Assembly (NCBI GenBank): GCA_024742995.1
Contig: JANSXK010000005.1
Coordinates: 1-64,000, forward strand
DNA: 64,000 nucleotides
Origin: Gammaproteobacteria bacterium
GTDB taxonomy: Bacteria; Pseudomonadota; Gammaproteobacteria; Legionellales; Legionellaceae
Direction of reading: 5' to 3'
A program made the position numbers and the translations under genes. The notes beneath the pieces are model-generated. The model did not search any database. It worked only from the letters and a program-made list of their open reading frames with translations, and had not been told where the DNA came from. Shown here piece after piece: positions 56,807-64,000 of the stretch. The first letter of the stretch is position 1, and every line of letters begins with the position of its first letter.

Positions 56807-57186
56807 ATCCATATTCCTAATAAGAGTACTGAACCCAAAGCCAGCGCCATCACCAAATACGCCGTAAAGCGTGCAAATGGCACGGTTTCTCCCCAACCCA
56901 AATCCGCGATGATGTGCCGAACACCCGCAAGCAAGTGGTATATCAAGGCTGCGCCAAATATCCACAAACCAAGTTTAAAGCACCAACATGAAAACATGGT
57001 TTGCAATTGCGCAAAAGAAGATGAGGATTGCAATGATAAATCCAATACATACAGCACGAGCGGCAACAATAAAAACAAAACAATGCCCGAGACACGATGT
57101 AATATCGAAGCAATAGCCATGGGTGGAAAAGAAAGTGTTGTTAAATCAAGGTTGATAGGTCTTTTGGATTTCACAGTCAAGAGCAT
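56800..57186 (-). CDS. sdhC: Succinate dehydrogenase cytochrome b556 subunit SdhC
   Basis: Up to 128 residues. RPINLDLTTLSFPPMAIASILHRVSG in two parts is the family signature (Ser/Arg of the quinone site in LHRVSG), and the haem His lies in YHLLAGVRHIIADLG. Three membrane helices. Start uncertain: the ATG at 57186 sits directly on the AAGG, so the TTG at 57180, six bases from AAGG, may be the true start. First gene of sdhCDAB. Confidence 0.92.
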   Translation of the reverse strand: MLLTVKSKRPINLDLTTLSFPPMAIASILHRVSGIVLFLLLPLVLYVLDLSLQSSSSFAQLQTMFSCWCFKLGLWIFGAALIYHLLAGVRHIIADLGWGETVPFARFTAYLVMALALGSVLLLGIWIW

Positions 57187-57216
57187 CCTTATTATTATTT
57201 ATGAGCCACGAATTTC

Positions 57217-57245
57217 AGTATAGCATAAGGCATAACGTCTCTTAA
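57217..57245 (-). promoter_or_regulatory. Candidate sdhC promoter with extended -10
   Basis: On the minus strand, TTAAGA (57240-57245) is followed after 17 bases by TATACT (57217-57222), preceded by TGC to form an extended -10. The -35 overlaps the lipA stop. It would start the sdhCDAB(-sucABCD) transcript about 25-30 bases ahead of the gene. Confidence 0.5.
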
Positions 57246-58225
57246 AGACCCAAATTATCACGTTTAAAGACTTTATCCGCACGATAACTCGATCGCACCA
57301 GTGGGCCAGAAGCCACTTCAAAAAATCCTTTTTCCAAACCAATGTCTCGTAACAAATTAAATTCTTCTGGGGTCACATAACGCGCAATGGGCAAGTGATT
57401 TTGAGTGGGCTGTAAATATTGACCTAAGGTCAGAATATCAATTTGTTTTTCACGCAAATCATCCATGGTTTGAATGATTTCTGTCATGGTTTCGCCCAAT
57501 CCCAACATCAAGCTGGTTTTGGTCAACACCTCGGGACGATATTGTTTGGCATACGCCAAAACATCCAAAGTTTGGTGATAACTTGCTCGATTATCACGCA
57601 CAGGATGAGTCAATCGCTCAACCGTTTCAACATTTTGCGCAAACACATCCACACCGCTATCCAAAAGGGTTTCGATGCTTTGATGCACCCCTTGAAAATC
57701 GGGAGTCAATGCTTCTACTCTTGTCTTAGGTGCATTGTTTTTGATGGCACGGATCGCAGATGCATAATGCGCAGCACCACCATCAGGCAGATCATCCCGA
57801 TTCACAGATGTCAACACCACATAATCTAAGTTCATCAAAGCAACCGTTTTTGCGGTATTCTCTGGCTCATTGACATCCAACCACCCTTTGGGGTTCCCAG
57901 TATCAACAGAACAAAAGCGACAAGCACGGGTACAAACAGCACCCATCAACATAATAGTGGCAGTACCATGCGACCAACATTCCGCCATATTCGGGCATTT
58001 GGCTTCTTGGCACACCGTGGCTAATTGATGCTTTTCCACTTGCTTTTTGACTGCCATATAGGCCGGCGTGGCACTTGCCGTGATACGCAACCACTCTGGC
58101 TTAGGTAAACGTTCAGCCTGTTGCGCTTCGATTTTGATACCATCTTTGATGGCATGAAATCCTTGTGCAGTTTTATATTTTTGCCCGCTCTCTACCACAA
58201 CAGGAATCGCTGCTAATTTACTCAT
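57242..58225 (-). CDS. lipA: Lipoyl synthase
   Basis: 327 residues. Radical SAM enzyme that inserts two sulphurs into octanoyl groups. The auxiliary cluster cysteines are Cys72, 77 and 83 ([12 protein letters not shown]) and the radical SAM cluster is Cys98, 102 and 105 (CTRACRFC). C-terminal RSSYRAD is conserved. Its start overlaps the PAP2 stop by eight bases; lipB is not next to it. It serves the sucB product encoded downstream. Confidence 0.96.
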   Translation of the reverse strand: MSKLAAIPVVVESGQKYKTAQGFHAIKDGIKIEAQQAERLPKPEWLRITASATPAYMAVKKQVEKHQLATVCQEAKCPNMAECWSHGTATIMLMGAVCTRACRFCSVDTGNPKGWLDVNEPENTAKTVALMNLDYVVLTSVNRDDLPDGGAAHYASAIRAIKNNAPKTRVEALTPDFQGVHQSIETLLDSGVDVFAQNVETVERLTHPVRDNRASYHQTLDVLAYAKQYRPEVLTKTSLMLGLGETMTEIIQTMDDLREKQIDILTLGQYLQPTQNHLPIARYVTPEEFNLLRDIGLEKGFFEVASGPLVRSSYRADKVFKRDNLGL

Positions 58226-58874
58226 CTTTCAATCCCAATCGAACCCAATACAAAGGACATTCTCGCGCCACAATATACATGAATAGGCGATATTCTAACA
58301 TCACAAGACAGATGCTGGCTAACACATCACTTAAATAATGCTGTGTCAGAAGCACTCTGGTCATCAATACCACCGTACCCACCACAAAAAACCACCACCG
58401 CTGCTTAGGAAATAACAAAATCAATCCTAAGATCATCGTGGTCACAAGCGTCGTATGCCCCGACGGAAAAGAGTGATACAAATGCTCACGATGATAGCCA
58501 TACAAGCCAAAAACATTCAGATCAAACAACAATTCCGGGCGCGCACGACCCAAAATGTTTTTTAACACAACAGCCACGCCAGATGTGATAAACAAGGTGC
58601 TCCACAAAAACCAAACCCGCAATTCTATTTGTTTGGCTCGTTTGATATATCGAAAAAACAACCCAAGCAATGGTAGCAACAATAAATAAGGCGTCGTCCA
58701 CCCCAATTGCGTGATCCAAAGTAATGGCGAATAAATAGACGCCAAATTCAAATGGTGAATATAAAGGGCCAATGGCTCATCAACATAAAAAAATACCCCA
58801 GCCACCACTGCCAAATAAACCACCAACACCAGCGGATGAGTAAACCATTGTAAATATCGTGACACGTATGGCAT
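58218..58874 (-). CDS. PAP2-family membrane phosphatase
   Basis: 218 residues, about six membrane helices. The three PAP2 motifs are present: [15 protein letters not shown] and [12 protein letters not shown], giving the catalytic His pair and Arg. Such enzymes remove phosphate from lipids (phosphatidylglycerol phosphate, undecaprenyl diphosphate, or lipid A 1-phosphate in LpxE-type members). [12 protein letters not shown] before the SGH motif is seen in lipid A/PgpB-like members, but the substrate is not certain. Three bases after ruvA. Confidence 0.88.
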   Translation of the reverse strand: MPYVSRYLQWFTHPLVLVVYLAVVAGVFFYVDEPLALYIHHLNLASIYSPLLWITQLGWTTPYLLLLPLLGLFFRYIKRAKQIELRVWFLWSTLFITSGVAVVLKNILGRARPELLFDLNVFGLYGYHREHLYHSFPSGHTTLVTTMILGLILLFPKQRWWFFVVGTVVLMTRVLLTQHYLSDVLASICLVMLEYRLFMYIVARECPLYWVRLGLKDE

Positions 58875-58877
58875 TGA

Positions 58878-59483
58878 TTACGCTCCTTGGTGTGTAGACA
58901 GTGATTGTAACGCCAGACGAATCAGTTGTTCGCAAGTTTGCTGGCCATCATCAATTTTGCGAATCAATGCCGTGGCTTCTTGAGATTTATACCCCAGTGC
59001 TTCTAATGCAGACACGGCTTCGTCTTGATTTGACATTTTAGGCATCACAGAAGACTGTGGCTGCGAACTTGGGGTAAACTGCTGAATGCTATCCTTCATT
59101 TCCACCACCAGACGCTCTGCTGTTTTTTTGCCAATCCCGGGCAGTTTGGTGAGTAAGCTTGCATTTTGCTGATGGAGGCATTGGATAAACTCTTCGGGGG
59201 AAATACTGGATAAAATAGCAATGGCTAATTTGGGCCCCACCCCATTCACTTTGATCAACGCACGAAACAAAGTGCGCTCTTCTTGATTGGCAAAGCCATA
59301 TAATAAAAACGCATCTTCGCGTACCACGGTATGAATATGCAGGCCCACTTTCTCGGTGAGAGATTCCACCTGAAAAAAAGTAGTTAATGACGTCTCTACA
59401 TCGTAACCCACGCCATTGACATCCAAAACCAATTTCCCAGGATGTTGTTTATCTATAACAAACCCATTTAGCCAACCAATCAT
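58878..59483 (-). CDS. ruvA: Holliday junction DNA helicase subunit RuvA
   Basis: 201 residues. N-terminal OB fold ([13 protein letters not shown]), two helix-hairpin-helix motifs ([13 protein letters not shown] and [12 protein letters not shown]), and a C-terminal RuvB-binding domain after a Pro/Ser-rich linker. It recognises the four-way junction and recruits RuvB, whose gene is ~21 kb away. Start overlaps the ruvC stop by four bases. Confidence 0.95.
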   Translation of the reverse strand: MIGWLNGFVIDKQHPGKLVLDVNGVGYDVETSLTTFFQVESLTEKVGLHIHTVVREDAFLLYGFANQEERTLFRALIKVNGVGPKLAIAILSSISPEEFIQCLHQQNASLLTKLPGIGKKTAERLVVEMKDSIQQFTPSSQPQSSVMPKMSNQDEAVSALEALGYKSQEATALIRKIDDGQQTCEQLIRLALQSLSTHQGA

Positions 59484-59956
59484 CGTATGGTTCTCCTCAT
59501 ATGACTATGACAGATCGCAATGGCCAAAGCATCGGAGGCGTCTGTTTGTGGGGCATCCGACAACGTTAACAAATTCACGACCATTTGCTTCACTTGGCTT
59601 TTTTCTGCTGCGCCATATCCGACCACTGATTGTTTCACTTCACGAGCAGAATATTCACTCACTGCAATACGATGTGACGCGCAAGCCACCATCGCCACAC
59701 CACGTGCATGACCCAATTTTAATGCCGAGCTGGCATTTTTATGCATAAAGACTTGCTCAATCGCCACCTCGTTAGGAGAAAATTCCTCCATCAGAGAACA
59801 CACACCGTTAAAAATTTGCAACAGGCGTTGTGGTAAGGTGCCCTCCGCTGTGCGGATACAGCCACTATCCACATACAGCAATTGCCGTTGAGACTCGCGA
59901 ATCAAACCATATCCTGTGATTCTAGAACCAGGATCAATACCAAGAATCAGCGTCAT
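59480..59956 (-). CDS. ruvC: Holliday junction resolvase RuvC
   Basis: 158 residues. RNase H-like fold with catalytic Asp7 in GIDPGSR, Glu in VAIEQVF, and the C-terminal Asp pair in [12 protein letters not shown]. Cuts junctions bound by RuvAB. Start overlaps the yebC stop by four bases. Confidence 0.95.
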   Translation of the reverse strand: MTLILGIDPGSRITGYGLIRESQRQLLYVDSGCIRTAEGTLPQRLLQIFNGVCSLMEEFSPNEVAIEQVFMHKNASSALKLGHARGVAMVACASHRIAVSEYSAREVKQSVVGYGAAEKSQVKQMVVNLLTLSDAPQTDASDALAIAICHSHMRRTIR

Positions 59957-60690
59957 TCTACTTCCGTCGGGGCTAAAAATTCTGCATTGGTATAAACAGC
60001 CTGAACATCATCCAGATCTTCTAGCATATCAATTAATTTTTCTACGCGTTCTGTGGTTTCAGTGTCCATAGAAATTAAAGTTTCGGCATGCTGGGTCAAA
60101 TGTGATTGATCCACTTCAAGCCCAGCAACTTCCAAAGAGGCCAGCACACGATGATACATTTCCACGGATGTTGTGATTTCAATACAATCATCCTCAATGC
60201 CCACATCTTCTGCACCTGCTTCAATCGCCACATCCATTGCGGCATCAATATTATCGGTTGGTGCCAACAAAATTTCACCTTGTTTGGCAAAAAGATAAGA
60301 GACAGAACCATCTGTACCCAAATTACCGCCAAATTTGGTAAAAGCATGCCGCACTTCAGACACGGTACGATTTTTATTATCTGACAAACAGTCCACCAAA
60401 ACCGCCACCCCTCCTGGCGCATACCCTTCGTACAACATTTCTATCATATTGGCGCCATCCAAACCACCAGCACCTCGTTTGACGGCATTATCAATTGTAT
60501 CCCGCTTCATATTTGCTTTCAGTGCTTTGGTAATCGCATCTCGCAACCGCGGATTAGTCGACTCATCCGGCCCACCCATACGCGCAGCCACGGTTATCTC
60601 TCGAATCAATTTCGTGAATATCTTACCCCGCTTCGCATCTTGTGCACCCTTACGAAACTTAATATTTGCCCACTTACTATGACCGGCCAT
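59953..60690 (-). CDS. yebC: YebC/PmpR-family protein
   Basis: 245 residues. N-terminal [20 protein letters not shown] is the family hallmark, with [19 protein letters not shown] in the middle. The family was long listed as transcriptional regulators; members (TACO1-like) also act at the ribosome in translation of proline stretches. First gene of yebC-ruvC-ruvA-PAP2-lipA. GAGGA lies nearby ahead of the ATG, and a TAAAAT -10-like hexamer is ~50 bases further up. Confidence 0.94.
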   Translation of the reverse strand: MAGHSKWANIKFRKGAQDAKRGKIFTKLIREITVAARMGGPDESTNPRLRDAITKALKANMKRDTIDNAVKRGAGGLDGANMIEMLYEGYAPGGVAVLVDCLSDNKNRTVSEVRHAFTKFGGNLGTDGSVSYLFAKQGEILLAPTDNIDAAMDVAIEAGAEDVGIEDDCIEITTSVEMYHRVLASLEVAGLEVDQSHLTQHAETLISMDTETTERVEKLIDMLEDLDDVQAVYTNAEFLAPTEVE

Positions 60691-61093
60691 GCTTTGTCCT
60701 CTAAATAATCTACCTCATTTCTGGCACAAGTAAGATTTTATCTCTGACATGCCTAGAGCAAAAGTGTATCCAGCAATAGGATAATTTGCAATTAAATCCA
60801 CGTTGTTCCTACGATCTCCACCCCTACATTTTGGGTCTCTACGCCCGATGTTTCAAGATTTATTCCTACCCCCAAGCTGCTCCTTACGCTTAGTTCCGTG
60901 CTTTATGCGCGGAATCCAGGAATTTAACTAGACCGGTAGATCCCGCGGACAAGCTGCGGAACGTAGGAATAAACGCAAGACGAGACCTAGAAAATTATAA
61001 ATCATGAAACACAGGTAAAACAGTACTCATAATTGACAAACTATTGGAAGAGGGGCACTCTATCCATAGCCCAGGAAACAGGAAAACTTCGAT
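60691..61093. other. Intergenic stretch between divergent yebC and hmgA, with dispersed repeat
   Basis: 403 bases holding the two divergent promoters and, at ~60890-60985, a repeat patch. A TAAAAT hexamer on the minus strand near 60735-60740 is a possible -10 for yebC, without a convincing -35. For hmgA I see no clear promoter. No small gene is supported. Confidence 0.55.
60890..60985. repeat. Dispersed repeat patch (two REP-like units)
   Basis: Two units lie side by side. The first, from 60893, TTCCGTGCTTTATGCGCGGAA, is itself a near-palindrome (7 of 8 paired bases around TTTAT) and is shared with 42785. The second, 60939-60968 with CCCGCGGACAAGCTGCGG, is shared with the palindrome at 47633-47663. 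This copy therefore joins the two repeat types. Confidence 0.6.
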
Positions 61094-62329
61094 ATGTATC
61101 TTTACGGATTTGGCAATCATCATCAAACAGAATGTATCAAAGGCGCACTACCCGCTGATCAAAATTCACCACAACAATGTGCGCACCAATTATATGCAGA
61201 ACAACTCAGTGGATCTGCCTTCACTCGTCCCAGACATTTGAATTTGCGTACTTGGTTGTATCGACAATTACCTTCTGTTGCGCACCCCGATTATCAGCCC
61301 TATCAAAAAAAAATCATTCAACCTTTCGCGCAGCCACAATCACCCAATCCCATGCGTTGGTCCGCACTGTCTACACCAGAAGCATCCCAAGATTTTATCG
61401 ATGGCTTAAGTCATATATCTGGCACATCACTCAGCCAAGTTTATATTTATCAATGCAACCAATCGATGCAAGATCGTTATTTCATCAACCAAGATGGTGA
61501 ATTTCTATTTATCCCTTATTCTGGCGCATTGATATTACACACGGAAATGGGACGACTTGAAATAAAAGTGGGTATGATTGCGGTGATACCACGCGGCATT
61601 GCTTTTAAAGTCGAATTGGTGGACAACCTTGCTGCCGGCTATCTTTGTGAGCATAGCGGCTTACCCTTGGTGCTGCCACAGTTGGGCCCCATTGGCGCCA
61701 ATGGTTTGGCAAATCCTCGTCATTTTTTCTACCCTACAGCAGCTCTCGAAACCAAAACTGGCTCTAAACAAGTGATCAGCAAATATCAACAACATTTATG
61801 GGAGGCAGAGTACGCTCACTCTCCATTGAATGTCGCGGCGTGGCAAGGCAACTATGCGCCGTATGGCTATGATTTATCCTTATTTAATACCATTCAAACC
61901 GTCAGTTTTGATCATCCCGATCCTTCCATTTTTACTGTACTCACATCTGAAAGTCCGGTGTTAGGCACGGCACAATTAGACTTTGTAATTTTTCCACCTC
62001 GATGGATGGTAGCCAATCACACCTTCCGCCCACCCTATTTTCATCGCAATGTCATGAGTGAATTGATGGGATTGGTACAAGGTCAATATGATGCCAAGCC
62101 TGAGGGATTCGAAATTGGCGGCATCAGCATTCATAATTGCATGACCCCACATGGTCCCGACGTGACAGCATTTGAAAACGCTACTGCTCAAGATTTAAAA
62201 CCAGAGTATTACAATGACACGATGGCATTTATGCTGGAATCATGTGATCCCTGGCTGTATACAGAAGCAGCCCTGCAACACCCAGCAAGGCAAAAAGACT
62301 ATTCAGATTGTTGGCAAGGATTTAAATAA
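61094..62329 (+). CDS. hmgA: Homogentisate 1,2-dioxygenase
   Basis: 411 residues. Opens the ring of homogentisate in tyrosine/phenylalanine breakdown; its loss in Legionella-type bacteria leads to brown pyomelanin. Family start [10 protein letters not shown], then [18 protein letters not shown], and the Fe-binding region [12 protein letters not shown] (His and Glu ligands) plus CMTPHGPD (third His). Slightly shorter than the usual ~430. AGGA lies ten bases ahead of the ATG. hpd and maiA/fahA are not in the window. Confidence 0.95.
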   Translation: MYLYGFGNHHQTECIKGALPADQNSPQQCAHQLYAEQLSGSAFTRPRHLNLRTWLYRQLPSVAHPDYQPYQKKIIQPFAQPQSPNPMRWSALSTPEASQDFIDGLSHISGTSLSQVYIYQCNQSMQDRYFINQDGEFLFIPYSGALILHTEMGRLEIKVGMIAVIPRGIAFKVELVDNLAAGYLCEHSGLPLVLPQLGPIGANGLANPRHFFYPTAALETKTGSKQVISKYQQHLWEAEYAHSPLNVAAWQGNYAPYGYDLSLFNTIQTVSFDHPDPSIFTVLTSESPVLGTAQLDFVIFPPRWMVANHTFRPPYFHRNVMSELMGLVQGQYDAKPEGFEIGGISIHNCMTPHGPDVTAFENATAQDLKPEYYNDTMAFMLESCDPWLYTEAALQHPARQKDYSDCWQGFK

Positions 62330-62359
62330 AAAATCCTTCTCCCCTGAGGTAAGAAGGAT
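62324..62359 (-). terminator. Rho-independent terminator of the 62418-63305 gene
   Basis: On the minus strand an 8-bp perfect stem (arms 62352-62359 and 62333-62340) with an 11-base loop runs into TTTTTTATTT. It lies 60-85 bases beyond the stop of the leftward gene and overlaps the hmgA stop codon. Confidence 0.7.
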
Positions 62360-62369
62360 GTTATCTCTC

Positions 62370-62410
62370 CCTTCTCCCCTCAGGGGAGAAGGTGCCCGAA
62401 GGGCAGATGA
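62370..62410. repeat. REP/MITE-like palindrome (CCTTCTCCCCT type)
   Basis: CCTTCTCCCCT (62370-62380) and AGGGGAGAAGG (62382-62392) are perfect inverted copies, followed by TGCCCGAAGGGCAGATGAGGGG. This string closely resembles a repeat I know from many bacterial genomes (GAGAAGGTGCCCGAAGGG core). A partial copy overlaps the terminator at 62333-62359. It probably inserted between the convergent ends of hmgA and the next gene. Confidence 0.7.
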
Positions 62411-62417
62411 GGGGCTA

Positions 62418-63305
62418 TTAAGATCCCAAGGACCCAGGCGTACTTGGCCTACTGCTACGTTTACGTTCCTCATCACCCTCTTCAATGTCTCCCTTATCAT
62501 CCACATCCATCACCACATCAACTTCTTCCTCATAAAGCGTCGTTGACTCAGGCTTAGCATCGATATCAAAAACTGTTCCTGGAAAAAAGATTTGGATGAT
62601 ACTTGCGATAAACTCCTTCCAAATAGAAAACCGAGTAATTTGCTCTCCCTTTGGTCGTCTATCAAGAAAAGGAGCTAAATTTCTACTCGGGCAAGCAAGA
62701 ATTAAATCTTCCATATCAATTTTGCCTGGTGCAATCAAATAAGTAGTTTCTGTTCTCAAATAATACTCTTTTTCATCAGAGCATTCATGGCGCTTGGTGC
62801 CACTCTCAAACCATTTACGGTATTTGTTTCCTTCTTTAAGGCGTAGCGCACCATTCTCAACCCACCAATCAATCCGCATATCAGGTTGAGCCATGCTTAC
62901 AGCTGAATCACTATTTGCGCCTGCCATAGCCAAAACAGCGCTATTCGTGGCATGAGGAAGCGCAGCTTGATAGCCAAATGATAAGAGCATACCAAGCATT
63001 TTTTCTTGATCATTTTGCGAATAATTCGCAAGAAGCTGGTCTCTGAGAAACGTTTTAAATTCTTGCATATCTGCAAATGGCTGATTGTCTCTTAGATCGG
63101 ACAGTCGCTTACCATTGATATAGTAAGAACATTTTGCCTTGGATTCAATCAGTCGATTCCAATCGCTAAAAGTTCTTTCAGCGGCATCAGCGTCGTTGTC
63201 AAACAAATTCTTAGGAGCAAAATTCGCGAATAGTTCCGTGCTACGATGTGTCCAAAATTGTGACCAACCTTCGTTAGGAATACGATCTTCATTTTCTGTG
63301 TTCAT
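62418..63305 (-). CDS. Unrecognised soluble protein with acidic then basic C-terminal tail
   Basis: 295 residues from the ATG at 63305, with AGGAG eight bases ahead; a GTG three codons earlier is less likely. No signal peptide, no membrane segment, no family I recognise. Residues ~250-278 are very acidic (LYEEEVDVVMDVDDKGDIEE) and are followed by a short basic/Ser-Pro tail (ERKRSSRPSTPG). The charged tail, orphan nature and dedicated promoter fit a secreted effector, and E-rich C-termini favour Dot/Icm export in Legionella, but this is inference. It lies between rpoS and hmgA. Confidence 0.75.
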   Translation of the reverse strand: MNTENEDRIPNEGWSQFWTHRSTELFANFAPKNLFDNDADAAERTFSDWNRLIESKAKCSYYINGKRLSDLRDNQPFADMQEFKTFLRDQLLANYSQNDQEKMLGMLLSFGYQAALPHATNSAVLAMAGANSDSAVSMAQPDMRIDWWVENGALRLKEGNKYRKWFESGTKRHECSDEKEYYLRTETTYLIAPGKIDMEDLILACPSRNLAPFLDRRPKGEQITRFSIWKEFIASIIQIFFPGTVFDIDAKPESTTLYEEEVDVVMDVDDKGDIEEGDEERKRSSRPSTPGSLGS

Positions 63306-63316
63306 AGCAGTCACTC

Positions 63317-63366
63317 CTATATAGATTTACACTTTAATTATAATCTATATAGGGCTTAAATGTCAA
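63317..63366 (-). promoter_or_regulatory. Near-consensus promoter embraced by a perfect 11-bp inverted repeat
   Basis: On the minus strand TTGACA (63361-63366) directly follows the rpoS stop codon; after 18 bases comes TATAAT (63337-63342). Both hexamers are exact consensus. CTATATAGATT (63342-63352, read on the minus strand) and AATCTATATAG (63317-63327) are perfect inverted copies 14 bases apart that flank the -10 and the start point, as an operator would. The lower arm ends at the Shine-Dalgarno of the 62418-63305 gene. Confidence 0.75.
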
Positions 63367-64000
63367 TTATTCAAACAAATCGTCGTGAGTAATACCAGAT
63401 TGCTCTAATAGTTTCCTGAGATTGCGCAGCGCTTCTACTTGGATTTGGCGGACGCGTTCGCGAGTGAGATCAATTTCATTGCCCACTGCTTCCAATGTAG
63501 ACTTCTCAAACCCTCGCAAGCCAAAACGACGCGCGATGACTTGTTGTTGATTTTCCGTTAATTCATCTAAAAACTCTTCGATTTGGGCACGCAAGTTCTC
63601 ATCTGTCAATAAAACAGCGGGATTAGCACTATTTTCATCAGGAATCGTATCCAAAAGCGATTTATTTTCGTCATGACCAACTGGCGAGTCAAAAGAAGTG
63701 ACTTTGTCGTTTAAATTTAACAGTTTTTCTACATCTTCGAGCGGCACATCTAACATGTCTGCAATTTCTTCCGCAGAAGGCTCATGATCCAATTTTTGCG
63801 TTAGTTTGCGCGCAGCACGCAGATAGACGTTGAGTTCTTTTAATACATGAATGGGTAAGCGAATGGTACGGGTTTGATTCATCAAACCACGTTCAATGGT
63901 TTGACGGATCCACCAAGTCGCGTAAGTAGAAAAGCGAAACCCGCGTTCGGGGTCGAATTTTTCAACAGATTTCATCAAACCCAAATTCCCTTCCTCGATG
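63367..64000 (-). CDS. rpoS: RNA polymerase sigma factor RpoS (C-terminal part; 5' end outside window)
   Basis: 211 complete codons are visible. Sequence begins [10 protein letters not shown] in sigma region 2, continues with [24 protein letters not shown] (region 2.3-2.4, -10 recognition), region 3 ([14 protein letters not shown]) and region 4 with [10 protein letters not shown] and the -35-binding [18 protein letters not shown]. The mix [28 protein letters not shown] marks RpoS rather than RpoD. In Legionella-type bacteria RpoS drives the stationary/transmissive phase. The stop is at 63367-63369, immediately ahead of the next gene's promoter. Confidence 0.95.
   Translation of the reverse strand, partial: IEEGNLGLMKSVEKFDPERGFRFSTYATWWIRQTIERGLMNQTRTIRLPIHVLKELNVYLRAARKLTQKLDHEPSAEEIADMLDVPLEDVEKLLNLNDKVTSFDSPVGHDENKSLLDTIPDENSANPAVLLTDENLRAQIEEFLDELTENQQQVIARRFGLRGFEKSTLEAVGNEIDLTRERVRQIQVEALRNLRKLLEQSGITHDDLFE

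Noticed and set aside
56807-56965. Longer N-terminal form of SdhD
   Set aside because: The extra 53 codons are the antiphase reading of the sdhC 3' end; the normal SdhD start has its own AGGA site.
63367-64000. RpoD (housekeeping sigma-70) for the right-edge sigma factor
   Set aside because: Region 2-3 wording ([33 protein letters not shown]) and lack of the RpoD region 3-4 phrases match RpoS.
1-64000. CRISPR arrays, insertion sequences, prophage or integrase genes
   Set aside because: No regularly spaced direct repeats and no transposase, integrase or phage-protein frame was seen.

Overview
The window is AT-rich chromosomal DNA of a gammaproteobacterium, most likely a member of or relative of the Legionellales (Legionella/Coxiella side). 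This rests on gene order and content, not a database search. The signs are: the block rpoS - hypothetical gene - hmgA - yebC-ruvC-ruvA; a stand-alone gspFGHIJK type II secretion cluster without gspC/D/E; sdhCDAB-sucABCD; a VirK-like secreted protein; and several unrecognised proteins with membrane hairpins or charged tails, of the sort seen in host-associated relatives.

Positions 1-18651 (minus strand) are one uninterrupted reading frame of at least 6,217 codons that runs off the left edge. It encodes a hybrid polyketide/non-ribosomal peptide assembly line. Read from its N-terminus the domains are methyltransferase - GNAT - ACP (loading); KS - AT remnant - DH - KR - ACP; KS - AT remnant - ACP; KS - AT remnant - DH - cMT - KR - ACP; KS - (no AT) - carrier protein; and then a heterocyclisation-type condensation domain (Cy) cut by the window edge. 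The striking feature is that none of the acyltransferase regions can work. Three keep the surrounding scaffold but have lost the GHSxG nucleophile (GEGIG, GEGTG, GVGVG) and the segment carrying the catalytic His. The fourth has only linkers left. The line therefore looks like a cis-AT synthase converted, by erosion, to dependence on an AT supplied from elsewhere. A divergent SDR oxidoreductase and a JmjC/cupin-type dioxygenase lie next to it and may be tailoring genes.

Positions 21-31 kb are mixed: a VirK-like secreted protein, an AIG2/gamma-glutamylcyclotransferase-like protein, three unrecognised proteins with membrane segments, argR, ileS, panD and an APC-family permease. Positions 31-39 kb carry sohB facing rnhA-tolB-tolA-tolR-tolQ-ybgC-ruvB, with glnA upstream; pal is not next to tolB. 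Positions 39-43.5 kb hold a beta-barrel outer-membrane protein and a secreted beta-propeller-like protein in one operon, plus a small secreted protein. Positions 43.6-47.6 kb hold the pseudopilin part of a type II secretion system. Positions 47.7-57.2 kb hold the TCA-cycle block sdhCDAB-sucABCD. Positions 57.2-60.7 kb hold yebC-ruvC-ruvA-PAP2 phosphatase-lipA. The right end holds hmgA, a putative effector-like gene with a near-consensus promoter wrapped in a perfect inverted repeat, and the 3' part of rpoS.

Intergenic spaces contain REP-like palindromes and dispersed repeats (around 21.1, 25.0, 42.8, 47.6, 60.9 and 62.4 kb). I see no rRNA or tRNA gene, CRISPR array, insertion sequence or phage gene. 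Several start codons were moved downstream from the longest reading frame because a Shine-Dalgarno sequence sits ahead of the later codon; each case is noted.
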